Part shown: positions 42,366-51,300 of the stretch, piece by piece
Position numbering within the stretch: the stretch's first letter is position 1
How the letters are laid out: every line of letters begins with the position of its first letter
Assembly: GCA_008011715.2 (NCBI GenBank)
Contig: CP136508.1
Location: forward strand, 1,054,001-1,118,000
DNA: 64,000 bases
Source: [Empedobacter] haloabium
GTDB taxonomy: Bacteria; Pseudomonadota; Gammaproteobacteria; Burkholderiales; Burkholderiaceae_D
Direction: 5' to 3'
Program-made: the position numbers and the translations under genes
The notes under the pieces: generated by a model
The model's database searches: none
What the model was told of the DNA's origin: nothing
What the model saw: the letters and a program-made list of their open reading frames with translations, nothing else

Positions 42366-45323
42366 TCAGAACTTGTAGCGCAACCCCAGCAGATACTCCC
42401 GTCCCGTCACATGGTTGACGACCACGCTGTTGCGCTGGCGGCTGATGAACTGGTCGTTCTCCTCGTCGGTCAGGTTGACGCCCTCGAAGGTCAGATCGAG
42501 CTTGTCGTTGACCTTGTACGACAGCGACAGGTCCACGTTCAGCGACTTGTTCTTGCCTTCCACGTCGTTGTTGTTCTGGCCCGGCACGCGGGTCAGGAAG
42601 GCGTCGCGCTGCGAGGTCGAGACACGGGCGCTGAAGCGGCCGTCGTCGTAGTAGAACGTGGCGTTCCAGGATTTCGGCGACAGGTTCAGGAGGTCGTCCG
42701 TGATCGTCGCGCCGCCGTTGGGCGACACCAGGTACTCCATCGTCGACTTGACGTAGGTGTAGTTCAGCAGGGCGCCGAAGTTCTTGCCGATCCCCGGCAG
42801 GAACGTGAACGGCTGCTGGTAGTTGATCTCGAAGCCGCGCAACTTGCCGCCTTCCGTATTGATCGGCGCCGTCACCGCGAACACCTCGTCGCCCGTGAAA
42901 TTGGTCGGCAGCAGCGACAGCGGCAGGCCCGTGTCGCGGAAGCGCACGTCGGTGCGCAGGCTTTGGATATACGTGTCGATGTTCTTCTGGAACAGGCCCA
43001 GGCCCAGGAAGCTGTTCCTGGCGAAGTACCACTCGAAGCTGGAATCGAACGTCTTGGCGCGGAACGGCTTCAGGTTCGGATTGCCGCTGGTGATCGACAG
43101 GGTGCCGGTGGTGGCGATGGTGCCGCCCGGCGACAGGTCGTTCAGCTGCGGGCGCGTCATGACCTTGGATGCGCCGAAGCGGACGATGAAGTCGGGCCGC
43201 AACGTGGCCGCCACGTTAAAGGCCGGCAGCGTGTCCGAATAGCGGTTGTCCACCGTGACGGCGGTGCCGCCGTTGGACGCCACGTAGCCAGTGGACGACA
43301 GGTCGGTGCGCACGTAGCGCACGCCCACGTTGCCGCGCAGCGGGATGCCGGCCAGTTCCGTGTTGAAGTCGCCCATCAGGTACAGGCCCTTGTCCTCTTC
43401 CCGCACCGAGCGGTTGTTGCCGCGCGCGTTGGCGTTCTCGATCGACGACAGCGTGAAGTCGCCGGGACCGCCGGCCGGGCCGCTCTTGATGCAGTTGCAG
43501 TAGATGTCGTAGGCCTGCGCGATCGCCGGCAGGTTCGGCATCGCCCAGCTGGTCGGCGTGCCCGCCGGCAGCCCGAGGCCCTTGCCGAAGCCCGTCAACG
43601 TGGTCGTCAGGCTGGCCACCGAGGTGCCGGCCGGCGGCGCGAAGATCGTATCGCCCTGGTTCACGCGGCGGAACTCGTACGAATCGAACGTGTACTTCTT
43701 CGCGCTGGCGCCGGCTTTCAGGCTGAAGCGGTCCGGCAGCACGTCCCACGAGACGTTGACGTCCGCCACGTCGGTCGTGTTGGTCGTGCCTTGCGGGCGG
43801 ATGCGGATCTCGCTGGCCGTCGTGTTCGGGATCGAGGATGGCTGCGTGCCGCTTGCCACCTGCGGCACGCCGACGATCGTCAGCGCGCCGCCCGCCTGGG
43901 TCGGATCGAACGGGTAGCCGATCGTCGGCAGACGGTCGTTGTCGCGGAAGTCCATCGTGTAGCCATTGACGTTCAGCGCGTCCAGCGTGGTGGTGGTCTG
44001 GATCGGGTTGCGGAACTTGGACTTGGCGCGGCCCAGCTTTGCGTTCAGGCGCCAGCCTTCGGCCAGGTCCTGCTCCCACGTCAAGGTCGGCTGGGTGAAG
44101 GTCGTCGTCAGCTCGTCGTAGCGCGACTCGGCGCGCACGTCGACGCCATTGAACTTGCCGTACAACAGCGCGCCGTTGGGCGCGTACAGTGCCTCGACCA
44201 CGCTGGTCTGCGGCTTGCCGCCCTGGGTGCCGCCGCGCGAGAACGAGATCGCCTCCAGGTAGTCTTCCTGGCGCGACGCATCCAGCTTCGAGTACAGCAT
44301 GTCGAAGGTCAGCAGCGCGCCGCGCATCGGGCGCCACTGCACCGAGGCCGTCAGGCCGAGGCGGTCCTGGTCGTGCGCCAGGCGGCCGTAGCGCGGGATG
44401 CGCGGCGTGAAGTTGGCGGCGCTGCTGGCCGCGTTGTAGGCGTCCACCGCGCCCTGCGAGAACGGCAGCCGTGCCACGCCTTGCGCGGCCGGGCCGCAGG
44501 TGGCGGCGGTGGAGTTGGCCGGGTTGGCGGCCACGCCCTGCGGCGCACACCAGCCGCCGGACGACGGGCCGTTATCCCAGCGCACGGTGGAGAAGCCTTC
44601 CTCCAGCACCTGCCGCTTCGAGTAGGCGCCCGATACCAGCACGCCCAGCTTGCGGTCCATGAAGGTGTTCGACAGCAGGAAAGCGACGCGCGGATCGGTC
44701 TTCTCCGAGAGGTCGTTGTACTTGCCCTTGGCGGTGATGGTGGCGTTGAAGCCCTTCAGGTCGAACGGACGCATCGTGGTCAGGTCGACGGTGGCGCCCA
44801 GCGAGCCTTCGTCGACGTCGGCCGAGGAGCTCTTGCGCACCGTGAGTGAGCTGAACAGCTCGGACGCGAACACGTTGAAGTCGAAGCCGCGCGAGCGGTT
44901 GGCACCGCCCGAGGAATCCGTGCCGCCCGTCGTCGCCAGGCCTTCGATGCCGTTGATGCGCACGCGCGTAAAGTCCTGGCCCAGGCCGCGCACGGTGATG
45001 TTGCGGCCTTCGCCGGCGTCGCGGTTGATGACGACGCCGGGCACGCGCTGCAGCGATTCGGCCAGGTTCGTGTCGGGGAACTTGCCCATGTCTTCCGCCT
45101 TGATGACGTCGACGATGCCGTTGTCCTCACGCTTCTTGTTCAGGGCGGACTCCAGCGACGCACGCAGGCCGGTGACGACGACCTTGGTCGGTTCGTCGGC
45201 GGCAGGGGTGGTCTGGGCGGTGGCATGACCGAGGACCAGCAAGGCGGTGGACGTGATGGCGCAGCGGGCGGCGGCGTGCGCGCTGCGACGCTTGTGCGCA
45301 CGGCGGGAAGTGGTGGGATGCAT
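42366..45323 (-). CDS. TonB-dependent outer-membrane receptor
   Basis: 985 residues from the ATG behind GGAGATACG; a signal peptide covers about residues 8-37 (ending GHATA). The plug domain begins near VVVTGLRASLESALNKKRE and has FPDTNLAESLQRVPGV and ITVRGLGQDFTRVRINGIE. The C-terminal beta-barrel ends in the aromatic-terminal strand GREYLLGLRYKF. The length and plug sequence fit the carbohydrate-type (CUT) TonB receptors of proteobacteria, not siderophore ones. It stands beside a uronyl hydrolase and a DUF4861 protein, so oligosaccharides from pectin-like polymers are plausible cargo. Confidence 0.88.
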   Translation of the reverse strand: MHPTTSRRAHKRRSAHAAARCAITSTALLVLGHATAQTTPAADEPTKVVVTGLRASLESALNKKREDNGIVDVIKAEDMGKFPDTNLAESLQRVPGVVINRDAGEGRNITVRGLGQDFTRVRINGIEGLATTGGTDSSGGANRSRGFDFNVFASELFSSLTVRKSSSADVDEGSLGATVDLTTMRPFDLKGFNATITAKGKYNDLSEKTDPRVAFLLSNTFMDRKLGVLVSGAYSKRQVLEEGFSTVRWDNGPSSGGWCAPQGVAANPANSTAATCGPAAQGVARLPFSQGAVDAYNAASSAANFTPRIPRYGRLAHDQDRLGLTASVQWRPMRGALLTFDMLYSKLDASRQEDYLEAISFSRGGTQGGKPQTSVVEALYAPNGALLYGKFNGVDVRAESRYDELTTTFTQPTLTWEQDLAEGWRLNAKLGRAKSKFRNPIQTTTTLDALNVNGYTMDFRDNDRLPTIGYPFDPTQAGGALTIVGVPQVASGTQPSSIPNTTASEIRIRPQGTTNTTDVADVNVSWDVLPDRFSLKAGASAKKYTFDSYEFRRVNQGDTIFAPPAGTSVASLTTTLTGFGKGLGLPAGTPTSWAMPNLPAIAQAYDIYCNCIKSGPAGGPGDFTLSSIENANARGNNRSVREEDKGLYLMGDFNTELAGIPLRGNVGVRYVRTDLSSTGYVASNGGTAVTVDNRYSDTLPAFNVAATLRPDFIVRFGASKVMTRPQLNDLSPGGTIATTGTLSITSGNPNLKPFRAKTFDSSFEWYFARNSFLGLGLFQKNIDTYIQSLRTDVRFRDTGLPLSLLPTNFTGDEVFAVTAPINTEGGKLRGFEINYQQPFTFLPGIGKNFGALLNYTYVKSTMEYLVSPNGGATITDDLLNLSPKSWNATFYYDDGRFSARVSTSQRDAFLTRVPGQNNNDVEGKNKSLNVDLSLSYKVNDKLDLTFEGVNLTDEENDQFISRQRNSVVVNHVTGREYLLGLRYKF

Positions 45324-45374
45324 CGTATCTCCAATAATTTTTATTGCTCTGGTATGCGGACCGCCGGCCAAAAC

Positions 45375-45460
45375 TGGTCAGGCCGGTTGGTGCATTCTAG
45401 GGCAGATTTTTGATTATTGGTCAGTCCGCAATAAAGATTTTTTGCTAAGTGGCCGGACCG
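45375..45460 (-). promoter_or_regulatory. Three TGGYCNGRCCR-like operator sites upstream of the TonB receptor
   Basis: Sites: TGGTCAGGCCG (45375-45385), TGGTCAGTCCG (45418-45428) and TGGCCGGACCG (45450-45460). A -10-like TAGAAT on the minus strand (45394-45399) lies between the first two. The pattern is the FadR/PdhR-type GntR operator and recurs at 48273 and 48292. Confidence 0.55.
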
Positions 45461-45512
45461 CAGGGGGAGGGGCGTGGAGGGGTGTGGCGGGATTGCTACA
45501 GTTGAGACCCAT

Positions 45513-45565
45513 GGTGTCAGGCACCTGTTTCAGGGCGTTTCGCCCTGAAACAGGTGCCTGACACC
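45513..45565. repeat. 25-bp-stem palindrome, family 2
   Basis: Left arm GGTGTCAGGCACCTGTTTCA... (45513-45537) pairs perfectly over 25 bp with the right arm (45541-45565), loop TTT. It begins 15 bp after the stop of the DUF4861 gene and 190 bp before the TonB-receptor ATG. The element at 60720 has the same 25+3+25 design. Confidence 0.9.
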
Positions 45566-45579
45566 GGTGTTTTCCTCCG

Positions 45580-46797
45580 TTACGGCTGCGCCTGCAGCGC
45601 CACCTTGACGGGATGGCGTGCCCGTTGCGCCATGTCGGCCACGTAGGCCTTCCATTGCTCCAGGCTGGTGATTTCGCCGGCGCGATTCCAGGCGCCGCCG
45701 GCGTAGTAGCGCAGCGGCTGGCCCGCCTTGACGGGCGCCAGCACCAGGTGGTTCAGCTGGTCCTGCGCGTACTCCGTCGCCCCCGGCAGGATGATGGCCG
45801 TGCCGAATTCGCCCTTGGTCTTCTGCTTGACCCACTGCAGCAGCACGCCGTCCTTGACCTCGCGGTACACGTCGATGTCCGGCTGTTCGCCCTTGTCCGA
45901 AGGCGTCTTGTTCAGGCCCACGGCGGCAAGCAGCGACGCCTTGTCCTTGAACTCGAACGTGCTGTCGATCCGGTCCAGGTAGTGGCCGGCATCCACCGTG
46001 AAGCGCTTGACCTCCGTGACGGGCGTGCCGGCCGCGTCCCAGGCGTCGTAGCGCAGTTCGAACACGCTGCGCACGGGACCGTTGGCCAGCACCTTCCAGT
46101 TGGCGTAGTTGACGCTCGTGTACAGCGTCTTGCCGTCCCAGATGCCGGTGCCGCCGGCGCCGCGCGACTTGCCGACGTTGTACATGTCCATGCCTTCGCC
46201 CTCGTCATGGTGATAGTGGTCGTGGCCCTTGTTGTACCAGCGGTCGACGATCGGGTAGGACACGCGCTTGAACCACAGATCCAGGCCGCTGGTCTGCAGC
46301 ACTTCCTTGCCGCTGCCCGGCGGCGCCGGCGCCATCAGGGCCGGACCGTAGGTGCGGTGCGCCAGCTTGTCGTTTTCCCACGCGAAGTCGTCCAGGCGCT
46401 CGGGCACGTAGCGCGCGAATGCCTGCGCCGGGAACACGGGCGCCACGCCGTCGATGGACTCGACGGTGTAGGTCGCGCTCTTCTCGCCGGCCTTGAAGCT
46501 GTGCTGGAAAATCAGTTCGCCATAGGCCGCGCCGACGTTGTGCGGGTCCTTTGCCAGCGGCGCCACGTTCGTCACCTGGTAGGGCACGGCCTTGCCGTTG
46601 GCGTCCTTGACGGCAATGCGCTGGATCAGCGCGCCGGGCATGGCCTTGTTGACTTCAAGCCAGGGAATCGTCACGGTTTCCGACGGCCGTGCCGTGGACA
46701 GGTCGTGCGACAAGGTCACGCGCAGGCTGGCCGCGTGCGCGGCAGGGAGCAACAGCGTCGCCAGCAGGGCGGCGGCGGTCGGGCGGTGCAAGGTCAT
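45580..46797 (-). CDS. DUF4861-family exported protein
   Basis: 405 residues from the ATG at 46797 behind AAAGGGG, with a signal peptide (about 1-22, ending AAHAA). The body matches the DUF4861 family: KRVSYPIVDRWYNKG, YHHDEGEGMDMYNVGKSRGAGG, GIWDGKTLYTSVNYANWKVLANGP. A histidine-rich segment HDHYHHDEGEG could bind metal. The family commonly neighbours GH88/GH105 and pectate-lyase genes, but its activity is not firmly known. It follows GH105 by 11 bp in one operon. Confidence 0.8.
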   Translation of the reverse strand: MTLHRPTAAALLATLLLPAAHAASLRVTLSHDLSTARPSETVTIPWLEVNKAMPGALIQRIAVKDANGKAVPYQVTNVAPLAKDPHNVGAAYGELIFQHSFKAGEKSATYTVESIDGVAPVFPAQAFARYVPERLDDFAWENDKLAHRTYGPALMAPAPPGSGKEVLQTSGLDLWFKRVSYPIVDRWYNKGHDHYHHDEGEGMDMYNVGKSRGAGGTGIWDGKTLYTSVNYANWKVLANGPVRSVFELRYDAWDAAGTPVTEVKRFTVDAGHYLDRIDSTFEFKDKASLLAAVGLNKTPSDKGEQPDIDVYREVKDGVLLQWVKQKTKGEFGTAIILPGATEYAQDQLNHLVLAPVKAGQPLRYYAGGAWNRAGEITSLEQWKAYVADMAQRARHPVKVALQAQP

Positions 46798-46808
46798 CGG
46801 GTCCCCTT

Positions 46809-48242
46809 TCAATGGTGTTCGCGGTAGTCGGTCTGCCCCGCGCCTTTCGGCTGGTAGTGATAGGTGCGGACCTTGTATTCGATGTTCACGTTCGGGTTCT
46901 TCAGCAGGCGCAGCATCTCGGCGCCGGCCAGCAGCATGGGGCCATAGCCGTGCAGCGCATGCACGCTGGTCGGGCGATGGTAGTAATACACCTGGTCGGA
47001 GGCGAGCGTGGTGCCGACGCAGGTGCCTTCCACCTGGCCCTGTGCGTTGATCTTCGTCGCCAGCCCCGCCCAGCCGGCCTGCGCCACCGAGCCGTACACG
47101 GTCGGGCTGATCCAGCCCTGGTTGACCGCGTGCGCGATCGTGTAGACGAACATCGCGCTGGCCGACGTCTCCAGGTAGGAGTCGCTGCGGTCGATCATCT
47201 GGTGCCACAGGCCCGTGCCGGACTGGCGCTCGGCGATGCCCTTCAAGGCCGCGCGCAACTGGTCCAACACCTTGGCGCGGCCCGGGTGGTCCTGCGGCAG
47301 CACGTCCAGCAGGTCGCTCATCGCCAGTACGGCCCAGCCGTTCGCGCGCGCCCAGTAAAAGCGCGGCGAATCGGGTGCGTGCGCATGCCAGCCGTGAGTG
47401 TAGATGCCGAGCTGCGGGTTGAACAGGTACTTGCTCATATTGAGCACGTTGTTGACCGCGTCGTCGAAATACTTGCGTTCGCCCGTCATGCGACCCATCT
47501 CGGCCAGCGCCGGAATGCTCATGTACATGTCGTCGCCCCACAACGAGACGGCCTGCGGACGCTTGCGCGCCAGCGTGCCGTCGGCCAGGCGGAACTGCTT
47601 GTTGGCGACCCAGTCGCCACACGTGGCGATCATGCCCGCGAGGTCTGGGCCGACCTTGGCGGCGCGGGCGCGCATCAGCGCCGCGCACATCGAGCCGGCA
47701 TCGTCCAGCGCGCGCGGATCGAGGAAGCGCGAGAAGCTGTTGGCACGCTCCAGGTGGAACTTCTGTTCCTGCGCGCGGAAGTAGGGCAGCTTGTCGGCGA
47801 AGAATTGCAGGTGGCGCCGCGTCATCGTGGTGAAACCCTGGTCGCCCGTGACCTCGGCCGCGCGCAGCAGGCCGGAATGCACGACGCCCATTTCGTAGAC
47901 CAGGATGCCGTAGTCGCCGGCGGCGTCCTCGAAGGCCGCTTCCGGCACGGGGTTTTTGAAGTCGGTGATCGGCGCGCCGGTCTTGCGGTTGACCACGCGG
48001 GTCGGCGTGGCCTGGTCCATGTAGGCGCGAATGCGGTGCAGCGCCTCGGTGATCTCGGCCGCCACCGGCATCTTGTACGGCACCGGATACGTGCCTTCGG
48101 AAGGGTCGTTCAGGTTCTTGTTGTCGGGATTGCGGAAGGGGCCCTCCGCATGGGCGGCGCCCAGCAGGGCGCAGCAGGCCAGCGCGGCCAGCACGTTCGT
48201 CTTGACGTTCGTCTTGAGTTTCACCTTGTCTCCGTCGCGCAT
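46809..48242 (-). CDS. GH105/GH88-type unsaturated uronyl (rhamnogalacturonyl) hydrolase
   Basis: 477 residues; the ATG at 48269 would add 9. A signal peptide follows the start (about 8-34, ending GAAHA), so it acts in the periplasm. The alpha/alpha-barrel is recognised by SLWGDDMYMSIPALAEMGRMTG, THGWHAHAPDSPRFYWARANGWAVLA and GLWHQMIDRSDSYLETSASA. In YteR-type enzymes an Asp in the WGDD block starts hydration of the unsaturated uronyl residue. It removes the unsaturated sugar left by polysaccharide lyases. The operator sites 48273-48302 lie immediately upstream. Confidence 0.85.
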   Translation of the reverse strand: MRDGDKVKLKTNVKTNVLAALACCALLGAAHAEGPFRNPDNKNLNDPSEGTYPVPYKMPVAAEITEALHRIRAYMDQATPTRVVNRKTGAPITDFKNPVPEAAFEDAAGDYGILVYEMGVVHSGLLRAAEVTGDQGFTTMTRRHLQFFADKLPYFRAQEQKFHLERANSFSRFLDPRALDDAGSMCAALMRARAAKVGPDLAGMIATCGDWVANKQFRLADGTLARKRPQAVSLWGDDMYMSIPALAEMGRMTGERKYFDDAVNNVLNMSKYLFNPQLGIYTHGWHAHAPDSPRFYWARANGWAVLAMSDLLDVLPQDHPGRAKVLDQLRAALKGIAERQSGTGLWHQMIDRSDSYLETSASAMFVYTIAHAVNQGWISPTVYGSVAQAGWAGLATKINAQGQVEGTCVGTTLASDQVYYYHRPTSVHALHGYGPMLLAGAEMLRLLKNPNVNIEYKVRTYHYQPKGAGQTDYREHH

Positions 48243-48272
48243 GGCGTGCGCTTGCTGTTTCACTACCATTAT

Positions 48273-48302
48273 TGGTCAGACCATTCTAAATTGGTCCGGC
48301 CA
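48273..48302 (-). promoter_or_regulatory. Two TGGYCNGRCCR operator sites upstream of GH105
   Basis: TGGTCAGACCA (48273-48283, palindromic around the centre base) and TGGTCCGGCCA (48292-48302), 19 bp apart. A minus-strand -10-like TAGAAT (48283-48288) sits between them, so a bound regulator would cover the promoter. Confidence 0.6.
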
Positions 48303-48399
48303 GTTACGCAAGGTGGGCTGACCAGCAGCGAGAAGCGCCCGGGCGTGACGCGGCTTTACTATAATCGCAACATCACCCACGATTGAAGAGGCGCAGTAG

Positions 48400-51300
48400 A
48401 TGAGCAGCAGCACCGCAGAGGGCGCACGGCAACCGGGCCTGCAGCGCCTGTTCGACGACACGCGCCGCCGGCTGGTGGAGACGGGCACGCGCAACCGCCT
48501 GGTGCACGTCAACCGCGCCAACACGCGCGGCAACGTGATCGCCATCGTCAACGAGCGCGCCGACGACACCTACGCGCTGCTCGCGGCCGGCAAGGCGCTG
48601 CGCTTTCGCGCGCTGGGGCACGACGCGGACGACACGGCGGCCGACGCCCTGCGCCTGGCCGACGTGGGCGAAGAGGGCTTCGATCCGGAGCGCCAGCGCG
48701 ACGGCTGGCTGGAAACGCGCCTGGGCCCGGACGCGCTGCAAAAGCGCCTGCTGAAGATCGCGCGCGAGGCACGCACGGCGGAAGAGGAGTCCGGCGTCAA
48801 CGTGCTGTACCTGGCGCTGGGCTTCCTCACCTGGCTGGAGCAGAAGCCCGGCACGCCGGCGCGCGAGGCGCCGCTGGTGCTGCTGCCGGTGGAGCTGGTG
48901 CGCAACGCGCGCACGTCCACCTATGACGTGCGCCTGCGCGACGAGGACGTCGTCACCAACCTGCCGTTGCAGCAGCGCCTGAAGGAGGATTTCGGCATCG
49001 TGCTGCCGGAGCTGGAGATCGAGGAAGGCTGGACGCCGGCGGCCTATTTCGCGCAAGTCGAAGCGGTGATGGCGGAGCGCGCCGGCTGGCGCGTCGAGCG
49101 CGACGGCATGCAGCTGGGCTTCTTCTCGTTCTCCAAGCTGCTGATGTACCGCGACCTCGCGCCGGAGGCGTGGCCGGACGGCGCCATCGCGGAACACGCC
49201 CTGACGCGCGGCCTGCTGTATGAGGGCTTTACTCCGGCGGCACCGCTGGCCGGCCCGGCCGACCGGCTGGACGACGTGCTGCCGCCGGCGCGCCTCTGCC
49301 ACGTGGTCGATGCGGATGCCTCGCAGGCCGTCGTCATCGAGGAGGCGCGGCTGGGCCGCAACCTGGTCGTGCAGGGGCCGCCCGGCACCGGCAAGTCGCA
49401 GACGATCGCCAACATCATCGCGGCTGCCGTCCACGACGGCAAGCGCGTGCTGTTCGTGGCCGAGAAGATGGCGGCGCTGTCGGTGGTGCACGACCGGCTC
49501 GTCAAGGCGGGCCTGCGCGACGTCTGCCTGGAGCTGCATTCGCGTAACGCCAACAAGAAGGCGGTGCTGGCCGAGCTGGCGCGCACGCTGAACGCGGCGG
49601 CGGACGTGCCGGCGATGCCGCCGTCGCCCGACGCGCTGGCGCAGGCCGTGACCACGTCGAACGCCATCGCCGAGGCGCTGCACCGCCCCATCGGCAGCAG
49701 CGGCGAAACGCCGTTCTCGGTGCTCGCACTGCAGGCGCGCCTGATCGGGCAGGGCGTGCCGGCGCCGACCATCGACGGCGCCGCCGTCGCGGCGCTGGCG
49801 CCGGCCGCGCTGGAGCGCCTGCTGGCGCACGTGGAGCGCTTCGGCGCGCTGCTGGCGGCCGAGGGCGATTTCGACGCGCACCCGTTTGCCGGCACCCGCA
49901 ACCTCGATCTGCAACCGGTGCAGCTGACGCGCCTGGTGCCGCTGCTGGAACAGGGCGCGCAGGCGGCCGAGGCGCTGGCGCAGGCGCTGCAGGCGGCGGC
50001 GGGCACGCTTGGCGTCGCGCTGCCGCCCACGCGCAGTGCCAGCCAGCCGCTGGCCGGCACCCTGGCCGTGCTGCGCGGCCTGCCGTCGGACGGCCACGCC
50101 GTCGCGGCACGGCTGCTGGCCTGCGCCGACCTGCCGCGCCTGCGCCAGACCTTGGCCGCCGGCCTGGCCTGGCGTGCCGCGCACGATGCGGCCGCGGCCA
50201 CCTTTGTCGATGCGGCCTTCGGTGCCGCCGCGCCGCTGCACCTGCGCGCGCCGCTGCTGGCGGGCACGGCATCGTTCTTCACGCGTTGGGGCGGTGCCTA
50301 CCGCGGCGCGTCGCGCGAGCTGGCCGGCCTGCTGCGCGGCGCCTTGCCGAAGCGCGCGGCCGAGCGCGTCGCACTGGTCGACACGCTGCTCGACGTGCAC
50401 GCGCGGCGCGAGCGCTGGCAGGCCGACGAGCCGTTCGCCGCTGCCGCGCTGGGCGCCGCCTGGCGCGCCGGCCAGACCGACTTCGGCCGGCTGCTGGCGC
50501 TGGCCGACTGGTGCGGCGCGGCGCAGGCGGCGCCGCTGCGGCTGGCGGCGGATCGCATGCTGGCGGTCGCCGCCCAGCCGGCCCAGGTGGACGCGCTGCT
50601 GATCGCCATCGCCACGGCCGAACGCGGCATGGGGCCGCTGGACGAGGTCCTGGCCACGCTCGATGCCGATTTCGGCGCCGACTACCGGCTGGACGACGCC
50701 ACTCGCCGCCTGCGCCGCATGGCGCTGGCCCTGCCGCGCTACGGTGGCTGGGTGGCGCTGCGCCAGGCCTACCAGGCGCTGGCCGATGACGGCGTGCCCG
50801 AGGTGGCGCGGCACATGCGCGATGGCACGCTGGAGGCCGGCGCGGCCGCCATCGAAATCCGCTTCGCCCGCGCCGAGCACCTGTGGAACGCGGCGCGCGA
50901 GGCCGAACCGGTGCTGCGCGCACTGGGTGGCCAGGACCGCCATGCGCTGGCGGCTCGCTTCGCTGCGCTGGAACGGCAGCACCTGAAGGACAACGTGACG
51001 GCGATCGTCGCGCGCCACCTGGCGCAGGTGCCGCAGGGGGCGCAGGGCAATATGAAGGTGATACGCGGCGAGATCGGCAAGAAGCGCGGCCACATGGCGC
51101 TGCGCAAGCTGTTCGCCAGTGCGGGCGACGCGCTGCAGCGCATCAAGCCGGCCATGCTGATGAGTCCCATCTCGGTGGCCCAGTTCGTGCCGCCCGGCGC
51201 GCTGGAATTCGACCTGCTGATCATCGACGAGGCCTCGCAGGTGCGGCCCGAGGACGCGCTGGGCGCGATCGCACGGGCGCGCCAGATCGTCGTGGTCGGC